A stretch of DNA of 64,000 bases from CATQHP01 sp965205595 (lineage in GTDB: Bacteria; Acidobacteriota; Terriglobia; Bryobacterales; UBA6623): positions 1-64,000 of the forward strand of contig CBDBHI010000047.1 in NCBI GenBank assembly GCA_965205595.1, in the 5' to 3' direction. This document shows, in pieces, positions 17,263 through 26,636 of the stretch (the first letter of the stretch is position 1; the number at the start of each line of letters is the position of its first letter). The notes under the pieces were generated by a model, which saw only the letters and a list, made by a program, of their open reading frames with translations, had not been told where the DNA came from and did not search any database. The position numbers were made by a program, and so were the translations under genes.

Positions 17263-18402
17263 ATGAAGCAACGATCGAGAACAATTTCCTCAGCACGGCG
17301 GCAATACGTGGCGGGGTTTTCACAGGCGGTCGCAGCCAGTTTGCTTGTCATCGGCGCGGCATGTCAGACCTCAGGAGGACCTGAAACGGTGGCGGACACT
17401 CATGACAATTCGGCCGCTGAGCTTCCGATGCCGATTCTCCACCATGTCGGGCTTAACGTGATCGACCCGAGCGCATCGATGGCTTGGTATCACCTGGTGT
17501 GGCCCAACGGAGAGCCATCCACGCTTGATGGCAAGCCGGCGTTTCGAACGACCATTCGTGGCAGCGACCCTCCGCAGGACCTGTTCCACGTTTTCAACCA
17601 GGTCGACGAGCCGGCTCCGGGCAAGTGGGACGCCGCGAAACACCGTAGCATTCCGCAGAGCGCCTTCTGGCACATTGGAATGTTCGTGGACACGACGTCA
17701 CTCAAGCAACGATTCGACGCGGCCGGCGTCACGACGGTGCCGTTGTGGGAAACGCTGGACGGACAAGAGATCTGGCGATCCGGCGAATCAAGGTTCCCGG
17801 AAATGCTGACCATGGCGCAGATGGATGAATTGGGCCCGCAAGAACCGAGGGCCGGAGGGTTCGGTTACCTTATAGGCCCGGACGGCGAACTCGTCGAGAC
17901 CGCTGGTGGCCCACAATCGCGTCACGGCTTCGATCACATCCACTTCTTCCACGAGCACCCGTGGTGCGCGGCGAGCTGGTATATCGAGCATCTCGGCATG
18001 CGACCACCACTGAGGCGTAACTCAGCGGCCGACGAAGCTGAGGAAATCGAAATTCCAACCCCTTGCGAAGTCGAATTCGGAGCCCCGCGTTTTCCGTCCC
18101 TGGAGCCTCAGGGAACGCTGCGGGCGCCGAGTTCGAGGGTCCGATACGGTAACGGCGCGATGTCGGCATACACTCGGCAATGCCGATTCGGGCGCTGCGG
18201 AGAGGATCAGCCGCTGGTCAGTTCCGAAGGCCAAGTTCTCGAGCACGTTGGTTTTTCGATACCTGACCTAGACCTGCATGTCGAGCGTCTGCGGAGCGAG
18301 GGCGTACGGATCGTGCAAGAGATCCATTCGTTCGGGGAGACCCGTGCCGCGATGATCGCTGACCTCGACGGATTGCTGCTCCATCTCGTTGAGCAACGCT
18401 GA
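17263..18402 (+). CDS. VOC-family (glyoxalase-like) lipoprotein, tandem domains
   Basis: 379 residues from the ATG at 17263, which begins a signal sequence with a lipobox-like Cys (LLVIGAACQTSGG). The first VOC module starts ILHHVGLNVIDPSASMAWYH; a later part starts GFDHIHFFHEHPWCAASWYI and ends with the metal-site-like LEHVGFSIPDLDLHV and AAMIADLDGLLLHLVEQ. VOC proteins bind divalent metal through His/Glu at the domain interface; this one is probably periplasmic or membrane-anchored. Substrate unknown. Confidence 0.8.
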   Translation: MKQRSRTISSARRQYVAGFSQAVAASLLVIGAACQTSGGPETVADTHDNSAAELPMPILHHVGLNVIDPSASMAWYHLVWPNGEPSTLDGKPAFRTTIRGSDPPQDLFHVFNQVDEPAPGKWDAAKHRSIPQSAFWHIGMFVDTTSLKQRFDAAGVTTVPLWETLDGQEIWRSGESRFPEMLTMAQMDELGPQEPRAGGFGYLIGPDGELVETAGGPQSRHGFDHIHFFHEHPWCAASWYIEHLGMRPPLRRNSAADEAEEIEIPTPCEVEFGAPRFPSLEPQGTLRAPSSRVRYGNGAMSAYTRQCRFGRCGEDQPLVSSEGQVLEHVGFSIPDLDLHVERLRSEGVRIVQEIHSFGETRAAMIADLDGLLLHLVEQR

Positions 18403-18633
18403 GCTAGCGGCAGTTCTGTCGCGGAACGATCGCCGGGTATCGCGAGCTGTTGAATAGCGGTTCGCGAGGAAGATTTTCGTAGATTGCAGCCGCGAGTCCG
18501 CTATGATCAGGCACATGTTGAGCCGGGCATGGTTGGTGGCCGCGTTGTACTTTCGTACGGCCGGAGCCACCATCGAGGTGGTTTAGCAGATCGAACTGCC
18601 TAGGTTCGACTGGGTGTGAGAGGAAATCGAAAG

Positions 18634-18897
18634 ATGCGTACGATTGCGCTAGCCGTCTTGCTCGCTGTTGCGGCGAGCGCTGACGTCGTCGAACAAGGTC
18701 CTGCCGATGCGGCGCCCTCTGGGTTGCTCGCGGGCGTTGCTCGCGCCGATATTTCGCCACCGGCCGGTATCGCCCAGATGAACTGGGGCTCGCAGACGCA
18801 TATTGAGTCAGTCGCGATCGACCCGGCGGGTATGAAGCTAACCGCCTTGGTGCTTTCGGACAGCGAACAGAAATTCGCGAGGGTCGACATCGACCGC
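18634..18897 (+). pseudogene. Neutral/alkaline ceramidase-like protein, N-terminal stub
   Basis: From the ATG at 18634 (preceded by GAGAGGA) there is a signal peptide (MRTIALAVLLAVAASADV), then LLAGVARADISPPAGIAQMN and KLTALVLSDSEQKFARVDID. That is the usual start of secreted neutral/alkaline ceramidase-like proteins (AGVARxDITPPxG...ALVLDDG). Similarity ends exactly where dispersed repeat copy R1 begins at 18901. The rest of the roughly 430-residue protein is absent. Confidence 0.65.
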
Positions 18898-18900
18898 CAG

Positions 18901-19036
18901 TGCCAGTCCCCGCCCGAAAGTCCTTCTACTTCCCACTTCGCAGAGAGGACCGCACCGCGCGGCGGCGCGGCTCGGTACTTCGAAGGGTTTCTTCCAATAA
19001 GCAGTTTGGTTGGAAGCTCGACAAATCAAGTTTCAG
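18901..19036. repeat. Dispersed repeat, copy R1
   Basis: It shares about 135 bp with R2: tgccagtccccgcccgaaag, then cttcgcagagaggaccgcac, gcggcggcgcggctcggtac and cgaagggtttc, with small indels. No intact protein is encoded. It truncates the ceramidase-like gene. Confidence 0.8.
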
Positions 19037-19074
19037 GTCAGCCGCTGTCATGAACTTCCAGAGCGAGATGGCCC

Positions 19075-19099
19075 ACAGTGCCAAGCAGCTTGGCACTGT
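19075..19099. terminator. Perfect 11-bp stem-loop
   Basis: ACAGTGCCAAG, loop CAG, CTTGGCACTGT. No T-run follows on either strand, so it is either a Rho-independent-like relic or an RNA processing element. It lies 75 bp upstream of the DUF1549/DUF1553 gene and might act in its leader. Confidence 0.4.
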
Positions 19100-19173
19100 T
19101 CGCAGACTGCCGTTATGCTGCCCGTACAGTTCGTAACCTTATAAATTTGGAATATAAGGAGTATGGTAATTAA

Positions 19174-21423
19174 GTGACCATTCGCCTACGATTCGCATCC
19201 ACCCTCGTTTTGACTCTGGCCGTCGGGAGCGCCGCCGAGCCGGCGGCTGAGGATTTCACAGCAGCAGCCCGGGGATACTGGGCGTTTCAGCCGATCGAGC
19301 GGCCCGCACCGCCGGCACTCGGCGAGGCAAAGGTGGCGCAGCCCGTTGACGCCTTTCTCACTGAAAAGCTTGCGGCTAAGGGGCTGTCGCTGTCGCCACA
19401 AGCCGACAAGCGGACTCTCATCCGCCGGGCCTATTTCGATTTGACGGGATTGCCGCCTTCTCCTGAAGAAGTCGTTGCGTTCGAGGCCGACGCCTCACCC
19501 GGAGCGTTCGCGAAGGTTGTGGACCGTCTACTGGAATCGCCTCACTATGGCGAGCGCTGGGGGCGACATTGGCTGGACTTGGCGCGCTACGCCGAGAGCG
19601 AGGGGTTCAAAGCGGACGAGACGCGTCCGAATGCCTGGAGTTACAGAGACTACGTCATCAATGCGTTCAACGAAGACAAGCCGTATGACCGCTTTGTAAA
19701 GGAGCAGATCGCGGGCGACGAATTGTACCCAGAGGATCCATGGGCGCGAATCGGGACGGCATTCAACCGCAACTACGCCGACGAATCGAACGGCGCCAAT
19801 ATGATTCAACGTCGGCAAGAGGTCTTGCAGGATATTACCGACACGGTCGCTCTAACGTTCATGGGTATGACTGTCGGTTGCGCGAAATGCCATGACCATA
19901 AATTCGACCCGATCCTTCAGAAGGACTACTACCGGCTGCAAGCGTTCTTTGCGCACACTACGCACGACGACTCGATTCCCATCATGAGCCGGGAAGAGCA
20001 CGCGGCGTACCAGCGCAAACTCGCCGTTTGGGAGGACGCGACAGTTGAAATCCGCGCCGAAATCCAAGCTCTGATCGAACCCAAGCGGCAGGAGACGATC
20101 GCCGTCCGATTCGAGCGCTACCCACCTGAACTCCAAGTGTTCCTGAACACTCCCGTCGAGGAGCGCACGCCTTTCCAGACGCAGATGTATCACAAGTTTG
20201 TGTGGCAGATGGAGTTCTTGACGTCCGACAAGAAAGTCATCCGCTCATTCAAGGGGGAGACGAAAGAAAAGTATGAGGCGCTGGCGGCCAAGTTAGACGA
20301 ATTCGGCCATCTGCACCCTGGCGAGTTGCCAATCGGGGTAGGCATGAAGGACCTCGATACGGTTGCGCCCCCGACACACGTGTTGACCTTGGCGAACTAC
20401 GCCGCGAAGGAAGAGCAAGTCGAGCCTGGTTTTCTCACTATCCTGAACCCGGAACCGGCCACGTACGAGCCGCCCAAGGGCATGCAATCGAGCGGTCGGC
20501 GTACAGCCTTAGCGAATTGGTTGGCAAGCCCGGAAAACCCGCTGACGGCGCGCGTCATGGTCAATCGAATCTGGCATCACCACTTCGGACGGGGGATTGT
20601 AGCGACGCCCAGCGACTTTGGATGGATGGGCGATCAGCCAACGCACCCTGAGCTACTCGACTGGTTGGCGGACGAGTTCATCGAGAATGGCTGGAGCGTG
20701 AAACATTTGCACCGCGTGATCATGAGTTCGGCAGCTTATCAGCAGTCGTCAGACCAAAACGCGGAGGCGGAGAAGAAGGAGCCGATGAACCGCCTGTTGT
20801 GGCGCTTCCGTCCACAGCGGCTGGACGCGGAGACGATCCGCGACTCGTCGCTTTACGTGGCGGGCACTCTGAACACGAAGATGGGTGGCCCCAGCGTGTT
20901 CCCGCCGCTGCCGGAAGGGATGCCCGAGCCGCGCGGCGGTTGGGAGGTGTCTGAGAACACTGACGACCACTACCGCCGCAGCGCGTACGTATTCGTCCGC
21001 CGCAATTCGCCGTACCACATGCTCAAAGTGATGGACCTGCCCAATTCGCACGAGAGTTGCGCGCGGCGCGAGCACACAATCACCGCGCCGCAAGCCCTGG
21101 CGTACATCAACAGCAACGTAACGATAGATTGGGCACAGCGGTTCGCGGGCCGGGTGCTCGAGTCAGCCGGTGAAAACCCGGCAGAGAGAGTTGACCTTGC
21201 GTACCGCTTAGCCTTCCAGCGTCCAGCGGACGGCGAAGAGAAGGACTCGGCTCTGACGTTTCTTGCGAAGCACTCGAAAGTCATCGAGGCCCGCATTGAC
21301 GCTGAAGAACCTGTCGCCCTGCCGACGTTTCTACCGCCCGGGATGACACCGGCCGAGGGCGCGGCGTTCACCGATTTCACTCATACCGTCCTCAATTCAA
21401 ACGAGTTCGTATTTGCTTTCTAG
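19174..21423 (+). CDS. DUF1549/DUF1553 domain protein (PSD1-associated type)
   Basis: 749 residues from a GTG; a signal peptide (STLVLTLAVGSAAEPAAE) follows the start. DUF1549 occupies about 50-260 (LIRRAYFDLTGLPPSPEEV, HYGERWGRHWLDLARYAES, and the CAKCHDHKFDPI motif with a CxxCH). DUF1553 occupies about 440-700 (MVNRIWHHHFGRGIVATPSD, SDFGWMGDQPTHPELLDWLA). These secreted proteins are common in Planctomycetes and Acidobacteria next to DUF1501 proteins; the pair is thought to take part in extracellular degradation, reaction unknown. The cytochrome PSD1 domain itself is absent here. Confidence 0.88.
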   Translation: MTIRLRFASTLVLTLAVGSAAEPAAEDFTAAARGYWAFQPIERPAPPALGEAKVAQPVDAFLTEKLAAKGLSLSPQADKRTLIRRAYFDLTGLPPSPEEVVAFEADASPGAFAKVVDRLLESPHYGERWGRHWLDLARYAESEGFKADETRPNAWSYRDYVINAFNEDKPYDRFVKEQIAGDELYPEDPWARIGTAFNRNYADESNGANMIQRRQEVLQDITDTVALTFMGMTVGCAKCHDHKFDPILQKDYYRLQAFFAHTTHDDSIPIMSREEHAAYQRKLAVWEDATVEIRAEIQALIEPKRQETIAVRFERYPPELQVFLNTPVEERTPFQTQMYHKFVWQMEFLTSDKKVIRSFKGETKEKYEALAAKLDEFGHLHPGELPIGVGMKDLDTVAPPTHVLTLANYAAKEEQVEPGFLTILNPEPATYEPPKGMQSSGRRTALANWLASPENPLTARVMVNRIWHHHFGRGIVATPSDFGWMGDQPTHPELLDWLADEFIENGWSVKHLHRVIMSSAAYQQSSDQNAEAEKKEPMNRLLWRFRPQRLDAETIRDSSLYVAGTLNTKMGGPSVFPPLPEGMPEPRGGWEVSENTDDHYRRSAYVFVRRNSPYHMLKVMDLPNSHESCARREHTITAPQALAYINSNVTIDWAQRFAGRVLESAGENPAERVDLAYRLAFQRPADGEEKDSALTFLAKHSKVIEARIDAEEPVALPTFLPPGMTPAEGAAFTDFTHTVLNSNEFVFAF

Positions 21424-21435
21424 CGGGAGGCTACC

Positions 21436-22887
21436 ATGACGACCATTACGCCGCCGACGGGACACAAGCGTTTGGCCAACTCCCGCCGTGATTTTTTGAG
21501 CCGTGTCGGAAGCGGCCTTGGGAGCGTCGCCCTTGGCGGATTGCTGGAAAGCGCAGGCGTGCTGCCGGGGCTGGCGGCGACGACAGACGACCCCCTTGCG
21601 CCAAAAAAGCCTCATCATGCGCCAAAGGCTAAGTCGGTCATCTTCCTGTTCATGGAGGGCGGCCCAAGCCACGTTGATCTGTTTGATCCCAAGCCGGCGC
21701 TCGACAAACTTGCCGGACAGCCGATGCCGGCGTCGTTCGGCAGCGTCATCACGGCGATGGGCACGGGCTCCAATACGATATTGGCCCCCAAGCGCAAATG
21801 GGCGCAGCACGGCGAGAGCGGCCTATGGGTGTCGGACTGGTATCCGCACATCGCCGAACATGTTGATGACCTGGCGGTGATTCGGTCATGCCAACAAGAC
21901 GGGATCAATCATGTCGGCTCGGTGTCACAGATGAACACCGGATCGATTTTGGCCGGCCGGCCGGCGCTGGGTTCGTGGGTTACCTACGGGCTCGGCACAG
22001 GCAATGAGAATTTGCCGGCCTTCGTCGTCTTGACCGACTATCGAACGATCGTCGGGGGGGCGAAGACCTACAGTGCGGGCTTCTTGCCCTCGACGTTTCA
22101 GGGCACGCCGTTTCAGCGAGAAGGACCGCCGATTCTCAACCTGTCACCTCCAAAAACAATCGGCGATGAGCAGCAGAGGAGTAAGCTGAGTTTCCTGCAC
22201 GAGATGAACGGGCGCCACGCCCAGCAGCATCCGGCGGACAACGATCTTGAAGCCCGTATTGCTTCGTTCGAACTGGCCTACCGCATGCAGGCGGAAGCGC
22301 CCGAAGTCGTCAACATCGCGGCCGAGTCCGAGGCAACCAGAAAACTCTACTGTTTGGATGATCCGCACGAAGAGACTGCCAAGTTCGGCTCCAATTGCCT
22401 GCTTGCGCGGAGGCTGGTCGAAAACGACGTGCGCTTTGTCGAGGTCTACTGCGGCAGCGGAAGCGCCTGGGATGCGCACTCCGACATCGAGGGCAATCAC
22501 ACCAAGTGGTGCAAGGTTTCCGACAAAGTGATTGCGGGTCTTCTTACCGATCTCAAGTCGCGCGGATTGGACGATGAAGTGTTGGTTGTCTGGGGCGGGG
22601 AGTTCGGGCGCACGCCGTTCAACGAAAGAGGCGACGGCCGTGACCACAACCCCTGGGGCTTCACGATGTGGATGTCCGGCGCGGGAATCAAGGGCGGTCA
22701 GACGATCGGCGTGACCGACGAAATTGGCCTCCGGGCGATCGAAAAGCCCTATCACGTGCACGACATCCATGCGACGATCATGCACTTGATGGGCCTAAAT
22801 CATCTGAATCTAACTTTCTTGCACAATGGCCGCCCGGAGCGGGCGACGGTCAATGGCGGGAAGCTCATTGAAGAGGCGCTGGTTTAG
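21436..22887 (+). CDS. DUF1501 domain protein, Tat-exported
   Basis: 483 residues, starting 12 bp after the previous stop, with AGCGGGAGGC just upstream as ribosome site. The twin-arginine signal is SRRDFLSRVGSGLGSVALGG. The sulfatase/alkaline-phosphatase-like fold is indicated by VIFLFMEGGPSHVDLFDPKP, the VYCGSGSAWDAHSDIEGNH segment and VVWGGEFGRTPFNE near the C-terminus. Operon with the DUF1549/1553 gene. Activity is not established for the family. Confidence 0.88.
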   Translation: MTTITPPTGHKRLANSRRDFLSRVGSGLGSVALGGLLESAGVLPGLAATTDDPLAPKKPHHAPKAKSVIFLFMEGGPSHVDLFDPKPALDKLAGQPMPASFGSVITAMGTGSNTILAPKRKWAQHGESGLWVSDWYPHIAEHVDDLAVIRSCQQDGINHVGSVSQMNTGSILAGRPALGSWVTYGLGTGNENLPAFVVLTDYRTIVGGAKTYSAGFLPSTFQGTPFQREGPPILNLSPPKTIGDEQQRSKLSFLHEMNGRHAQQHPADNDLEARIASFELAYRMQAEAPEVVNIAAESEATRKLYCLDDPHEETAKFGSNCLLARRLVENDVRFVEVYCGSGSAWDAHSDIEGNHTKWCKVSDKVIAGLLTDLKSRGLDDEVLVVWGGEFGRTPFNERGDGRDHNPWGFTMWMSGAGIKGGQTIGVTDEIGLRAIEKPYHVHDIHATIMHLMGLNHLNLTFLHNGRPERATVNGGKLIEEALV

Positions 22888-22890
22888 GGC

Positions 22891-23094
22891 TCTTGCTTGG
22901 TAGGGGAGACAGGCAGCACGAGGGTTCGTCACGGTGCAGAGATTGCGAGATCGCATGTGCCAGTTCCCGCCCGAAAGTTCTTCTTCCCACTTCGCAGAGA
23001 GGACCGCACCGCGAGGCGGCGCGGCTCGGTACTCCGAAGGGTTTCGTCCAACAAGTAGCTTGGCGGGCAGCTTGAAAAATCTAGTTTCGGGTTA
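22891..23094. repeat. Dispersed repeat, copy R2 (longest)
   Basis: The first part (22891-22957, ggcagcacgagggttcgtca and gagattgcgagatcgcatg) is shared with R3; the second part (22958-23094, tgccag...cccgcccgaaag, cttcgcagagaggaccgcac, ggctcggtactccgaagggt) is shared with R1. It lies immediately downstream of the DUF1501 stop. Confidence 0.8.
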
Positions 23095-23143
23095 GTGGGG
23101 CCACCGGCGAAGGCCAGATCATTCTTGGAAGAAACTCGCTAGG

Positions 23144-23233
23144 TCATCTGCTTGGGAGGGAACAGGCAGCACGAGGGTTCGTCAAGGTGGGGAGATTGCG
23201 AAATCGCATGTGCCAGTCCCCGCCCGAAGGGCC
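23144..23233. repeat. Dispersed repeat, copy R3 (partial)
   Basis: Repeats the 5' half of R2 (ggcagcacgagggttcgtca, gagattgcgaaatcgcatgt, gccagtccccgcccgaa) about 250 bp further on, then diverges. Confidence 0.8.
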
Positions 23234-23307
23234 TTTTTCATTCGTTGAAGCTGGGTGACGGCTCCGGTGAACTGGCTGGCCTCTATCGTTCGCTACTGTC
23301 AAGAAAA

Positions 23308-23334
23308 GGCGGGGGGGCTGCTCGCCCCCCCGCC
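23308..23334 (-). terminator. Rho-independent terminator of the Oar-like receptor
   Basis: Stem GGCGGGGGGG / CCCCCCCGCC (10 bp, all G-C) with a 7-nt loop. On the minus strand it is followed by TTTTCTTGACAG. It lies 67 bp after the TonB receptor stop at 23401. An A-rich flank upstream of it on that side means it could also stop rightward transcription from the DUF1501 operon only weakly. Confidence 0.75.
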
Positions 23335-23400
23335 GTAGTTGTCTGACGTTATTGCTTGGGCCAGAACGTCAGCCGCACATTGATTGCCATGATGCGCATA

Positions 23401-26400
23401 TCAGAACGATATCCGCAGCGCCATCTGCATCTGACGCATAGCACCGGCGCTGTCGAGGGTTCCGAAGTCGGAGTTCTCAATGTTGCCTTGCAACGATCCC
23501 AGGTTGACATGATTCAGGGCATTGAACATGTCCGCCCGGAGTTGAAGCCGCACGGATTCTTTCACCGTGAAGTTCTTCGACAGGGAAAAGTCCACAGTCC
23601 ATTGGCCGGGTCTGCGGACCAGCCCGTTTCCGACGTTCCCCACTCGTTGGGCGATGCCGCGAACCTCCGGTATTTTGTTAAAAGCGGCCGGATTGAGATA
23701 TTGAACGTCTTGGTGGGAGCCCGGACGGGCGCTGCCGAAAGTCGTGCCTCCGCTCGCGTAGAGATTGCCTCCGGCGTAGTCAGCCCGGCACTGCCAAGAC
23801 TGTGAGCAGCCTTGAGTGATTCTGGTCGGCTGGCCGGTCGTCCCGGAATAGATGCCGGCGATCTGCCACCCGCCCAGAATGTTTTTAACCGCCCCGCTGG
23901 ACCCCTGGAACTTGGGAAGCTCGTAGATCAAGTCGCCGACGGCTCGATGAGTCGTATCGAAATCGGGGTTGCCGCGCTCGATCGCAAGGTTGTTGAACTC
24001 CTGGACTCCGGAAGTCGCATCCGTTCCGTAGTAGACGCCCACATCGCCGCCGGTAAAGGCGATTGTCTTACCGTAGGTGTAGTGGAAGTCGCCCGAGAAG
24101 TTTTTGGAAAACCGCTTGCGCAGAGAAGTCTGCAGCGAGTGGTTCATCACACTCTCGCCCATGTCGACAAAGTAAGGGCCTCCCGGTATGATCTTGGGGT
24201 TGGGCCGTATCTGTGTCGCCCGGTCGGGCAAATTAAAGCGCCGGTGCATGGGGAACTTGATGCCGCGGGTGCCCACATATCCGATTTCAAACATCAGGTC
24301 CGAGTTCAACTGGCGCTGGATGTTGAATTGGTAGTTGATGGTGTAGGGATTCTGGATGTCGGGCGTGATCAGCGAGAAAACAAGCTCGGTTCCCTTTGCC
24401 TGAATATCCCTAAGAGAGATGGGGATGATTTGCTCGTTCGTGAACGGATATCTGACGTCCAAGGCCGCGGACTCGGCCGCGTTATAGCGAACGCGGAACG
24501 GAATATCCGGTCCGGCGGTGCTCTGCCTCAACACAGCCGGTATTTGAGCGGCGAACATGATGCCGGCCCCGCCTCGGATGACGGTCTTTCCGGCCTCATC
24601 CAAGCGATAGGCGAAACCTAGCCGCGGTCCAAGGTTGACCCAGCCATCGTGGTCGGTCGGACTGCTAACGGGGCGCCGCCCGCCAAAGGCGAAGTTCGTG
24701 AAGTCGGCCCCCGGAGGAAGCTCCAGGTTCTTGGCCGTAACAGCGATATCGCTTTTGGCTTCGGTCGTGTTGTTGGAGTAGAAGTCGTAGCGTAGCCCCA
24801 GGTTGAGCGTTAGCCTCTGATTGAGCCGCCAATCGTCCTGAACAAAGCCGCCGACCTCGTACATTCGATGATTATGCGGACCGTTGGAGCCAAACGATAT
24901 GACGGCGCCATTGACCGTTTGGGAGAACATTTCCTCAACGTTGAGGAACTCGTACCTTGGATTCTCCGGGTTCGTCCGAGAGCCGCCGTAGCGCACAAAG
25001 CGCGCTCCGAACTTGAGCGTATGCTTACCCATGTTCTTGGTTATTTTCTGGTCGAAGGTATAGGTATTGCCATCCATGGCAAAGACCTCGGCGCTGCCCA
25101 AGTTTAGCGTTCCGCCTACGCCGCGGAGTCGAAACCTCGGAATTCGGCCCTGAAACTCGACGTTCTCGCCAACGTCAGGGTCGATGTTCGTAAAGAAATT
25201 ATCCAGTCTATCCATGTCGGCATGGTTCCAACCAAAGCGGGTCTCGGAGACCCAGGTGGCGCTGGATTTCGTGTAATTCATGGTCGTGCGATCCGTTCTG
25301 TATATGTACTCGCGGTCGTTGGCGTGATTCAGGTTATAGCGGGGATCACCGCCGAACGGGCGATTTCTCGTATAAATGAACGAAAGGTTGCTCGTGTCGG
25401 TGATGCGGTAGTCGGCTCTGGCGATGAGATGGTTCTCTCTCCTCAAACGGGTGCCCACCGTCTCGACCCGTCCGCGGTTCTCATCGAGCAATAGGTTCGG
25501 CTCCGGAATCGTATCCATAAGGGTTTTTGTTTGCTGAAACGGCAAAGCCCGGAGAATCTGCGTCTTCAGGGCCGTGCTGGGAACGGTCCCGGTCACCCGC
25601 TGGGAGGCTGTCTCACGATAGCCCTCGTAGGTGGCGAAGAAGAACAGCCTGTTCTTCACAACGGGCCCGCCGAACGACCCGCCGAATTGGTTGAACACTT
25701 CGCGGTTCTTCGACACTTGGGACCCGTCGGAGTTGATGTTCGTCTGGAACGGATTGCGTGCGTTGAATACGTGAGAACGGTAGTTCTCGAACGCGCTGCC
25801 GTGGAACGCATTGCTGCCCTGCTTGCTGATCAGGTTGATCGTCCCGCTGATAACTCCTCCGTTCTCAGCCTTCATGATGCCGCGCATGATCTGCACTTCT
25901 TCGACGGCCTCGATGCTCATCACATCCATGTAGTTGCGGCCGCCGTACTGCTCCAAAGCGCGGCCCTCTGACGGATTCGAGTTGGCGTCGGTGCCATCGA
26001 CCGTTACGCCGGTGCCGCTCTTGCCCATGCCGTTGATGCGCAGGCTGCCCCCGCCGACATCCACTCCGCTGGAGAGTTTGAGTATCTGCGTGACGTTTCG
26101 GCGCGACAACGGCAATTCAGTGACCTTCAAGGTGTTCAGGCTCTCGGTCTGTTCGGAAGCCTCGGTGCTGACCAGCGGCGGGCGTCCCTCGACGGTGACG
26201 GTCTCAGTGAGGTTGCCGATTTCGAGCGTGTGCGTCTGGCGCACGATCTGCGACGCCGCCAAGGCGATGCCAGTGCTTTCGTAGGCCTTAAAGCCGTCTG
26301 TTTCTAGTCTGAGCGTGTACGTCCCAGTGGGCAGTACGTTAAACACGAATCCACCGGCCCCCCCGATTGGGGCAGTGTAGACAAGGCCAGTGTCATCGTT

Positions 26401-26553
26401 TGTGACGGTTGCGTCACCGCCAGGAATTACCGCACCGGTAGAGTCCTGGACGGTCCCGAAAAGAGTAGCTGTGGTTACCTGGGCCCACGTAGCTGTTGCT
26501 GAGAACAGCAAGAGCGTGAGCGCCAAGGCTGCAGTTGTAAATCTAAAGCGCAT
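23401..26553 (-). CDS. Oar-like TonB-dependent receptor with carboxypeptidase-regulatory domain
   Basis: 1050 residues from the ATG at 26553 (preceded by AGAGGAAAAA; the frame opens at 26601). Signal peptide LALTLLLFSATATWAQ, then a CarboxypepD_reg domain (LFGTVQDSTGAVIPGGDATV, GTYTLRLETDGFKAYE), a plug (about 120-240, LPLSRRNVTQILKLSSGVDV, IEAVEEVQIMRGIMKAENGG) and a long beta-barrel ending MALRISF with the terminal Phe. These large receptors dominate Acidobacteria outer membranes and import oligosaccharides or other polymers. The IclR regulator just upstream on the same strand may control it. Confidence 0.9.
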   Translation of the reverse strand: MRFRFTTAALALTLLLFSATATWAQVTTATLFGTVQDSTGAVIPGGDATVTNDDTGLVYTAPIGGAGGFVFNVLPTGTYTLRLETDGFKAYESTGIALAASQIVRQTHTLEIGNLTETVTVEGRPPLVSTEASEQTESLNTLKVTELPLSRRNVTQILKLSSGVDVGGGSLRINGMGKSGTGVTVDGTDANSNPSEGRALEQYGGRNYMDVMSIEAVEEVQIMRGIMKAENGGVISGTINLISKQGSNAFHGSAFENYRSHVFNARNPFQTNINSDGSQVSKNREVFNQFGGSFGGPVVKNRLFFFATYEGYRETASQRVTGTVPSTALKTQILRALPFQQTKTLMDTIPEPNLLLDENRGRVETVGTRLRRENHLIARADYRITDTSNLSFIYTRNRPFGGDPRYNLNHANDREYIYRTDRTTMNYTKSSATWVSETRFGWNHADMDRLDNFFTNIDPDVGENVEFQGRIPRFRLRGVGGTLNLGSAEVFAMDGNTYTFDQKITKNMGKHTLKFGARFVRYGGSRTNPENPRYEFLNVEEMFSQTVNGAVISFGSNGPHNHRMYEVGGFVQDDWRLNQRLTLNLGLRYDFYSNNTTEAKSDIAVTAKNLELPPGADFTNFAFGGRRPVSSPTDHDGWVNLGPRLGFAYRLDEAGKTVIRGGAGIMFAAQIPAVLRQSTAGPDIPFRVRYNAAESAALDVRYPFTNEQIIPISLRDIQAKGTELVFSLITPDIQNPYTINYQFNIQRQLNSDLMFEIGYVGTRGIKFPMHRRFNLPDRATQIRPNPKIIPGGPYFVDMGESVMNHSLQTSLRKRFSKNFSGDFHYTYGKTIAFTGGDVGVYYGTDATSGVQEFNNLAIERGNPDFDTTHRAVGDLIYELPKFQGSSGAVKNILGGWQIAGIYSGTTGQPTRITQGCSQSWQCRADYAGGNLYASGGTTFGSARPGSHQDVQYLNPAAFNKIPEVRGIAQRVGNVGNGLVRRPGQWTVDFSLSKNFTVKESVRLQLRADMFNALNHVNLGSLQGNIENSDFGTLDSAGAMRQMQMALRISF

Positions 26554-26636
26554 TTTTTCCTCTTTCATCTTTCCTTTTCGAGCCACCGCTAGGTCGCTCA
26601 TTCGCGCCGACGTGAGTAAACCCCTGATGTCGGCCC

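Noticed and set aside
18514..18585. Small ORF starting MLSRAWLVAALYF
   Set aside because: It resembles a truncated signal peptide but has only 23 codons, no ribosome site and no continuation; left out as unsupported.
23300..23340. Reading the G7/C7 stem-loop as a transposon end or G-quadruplex
   Set aside because: It is a single symmetrical hairpin followed by T residues on the minus strand just after a gene stop, which fits a terminator.
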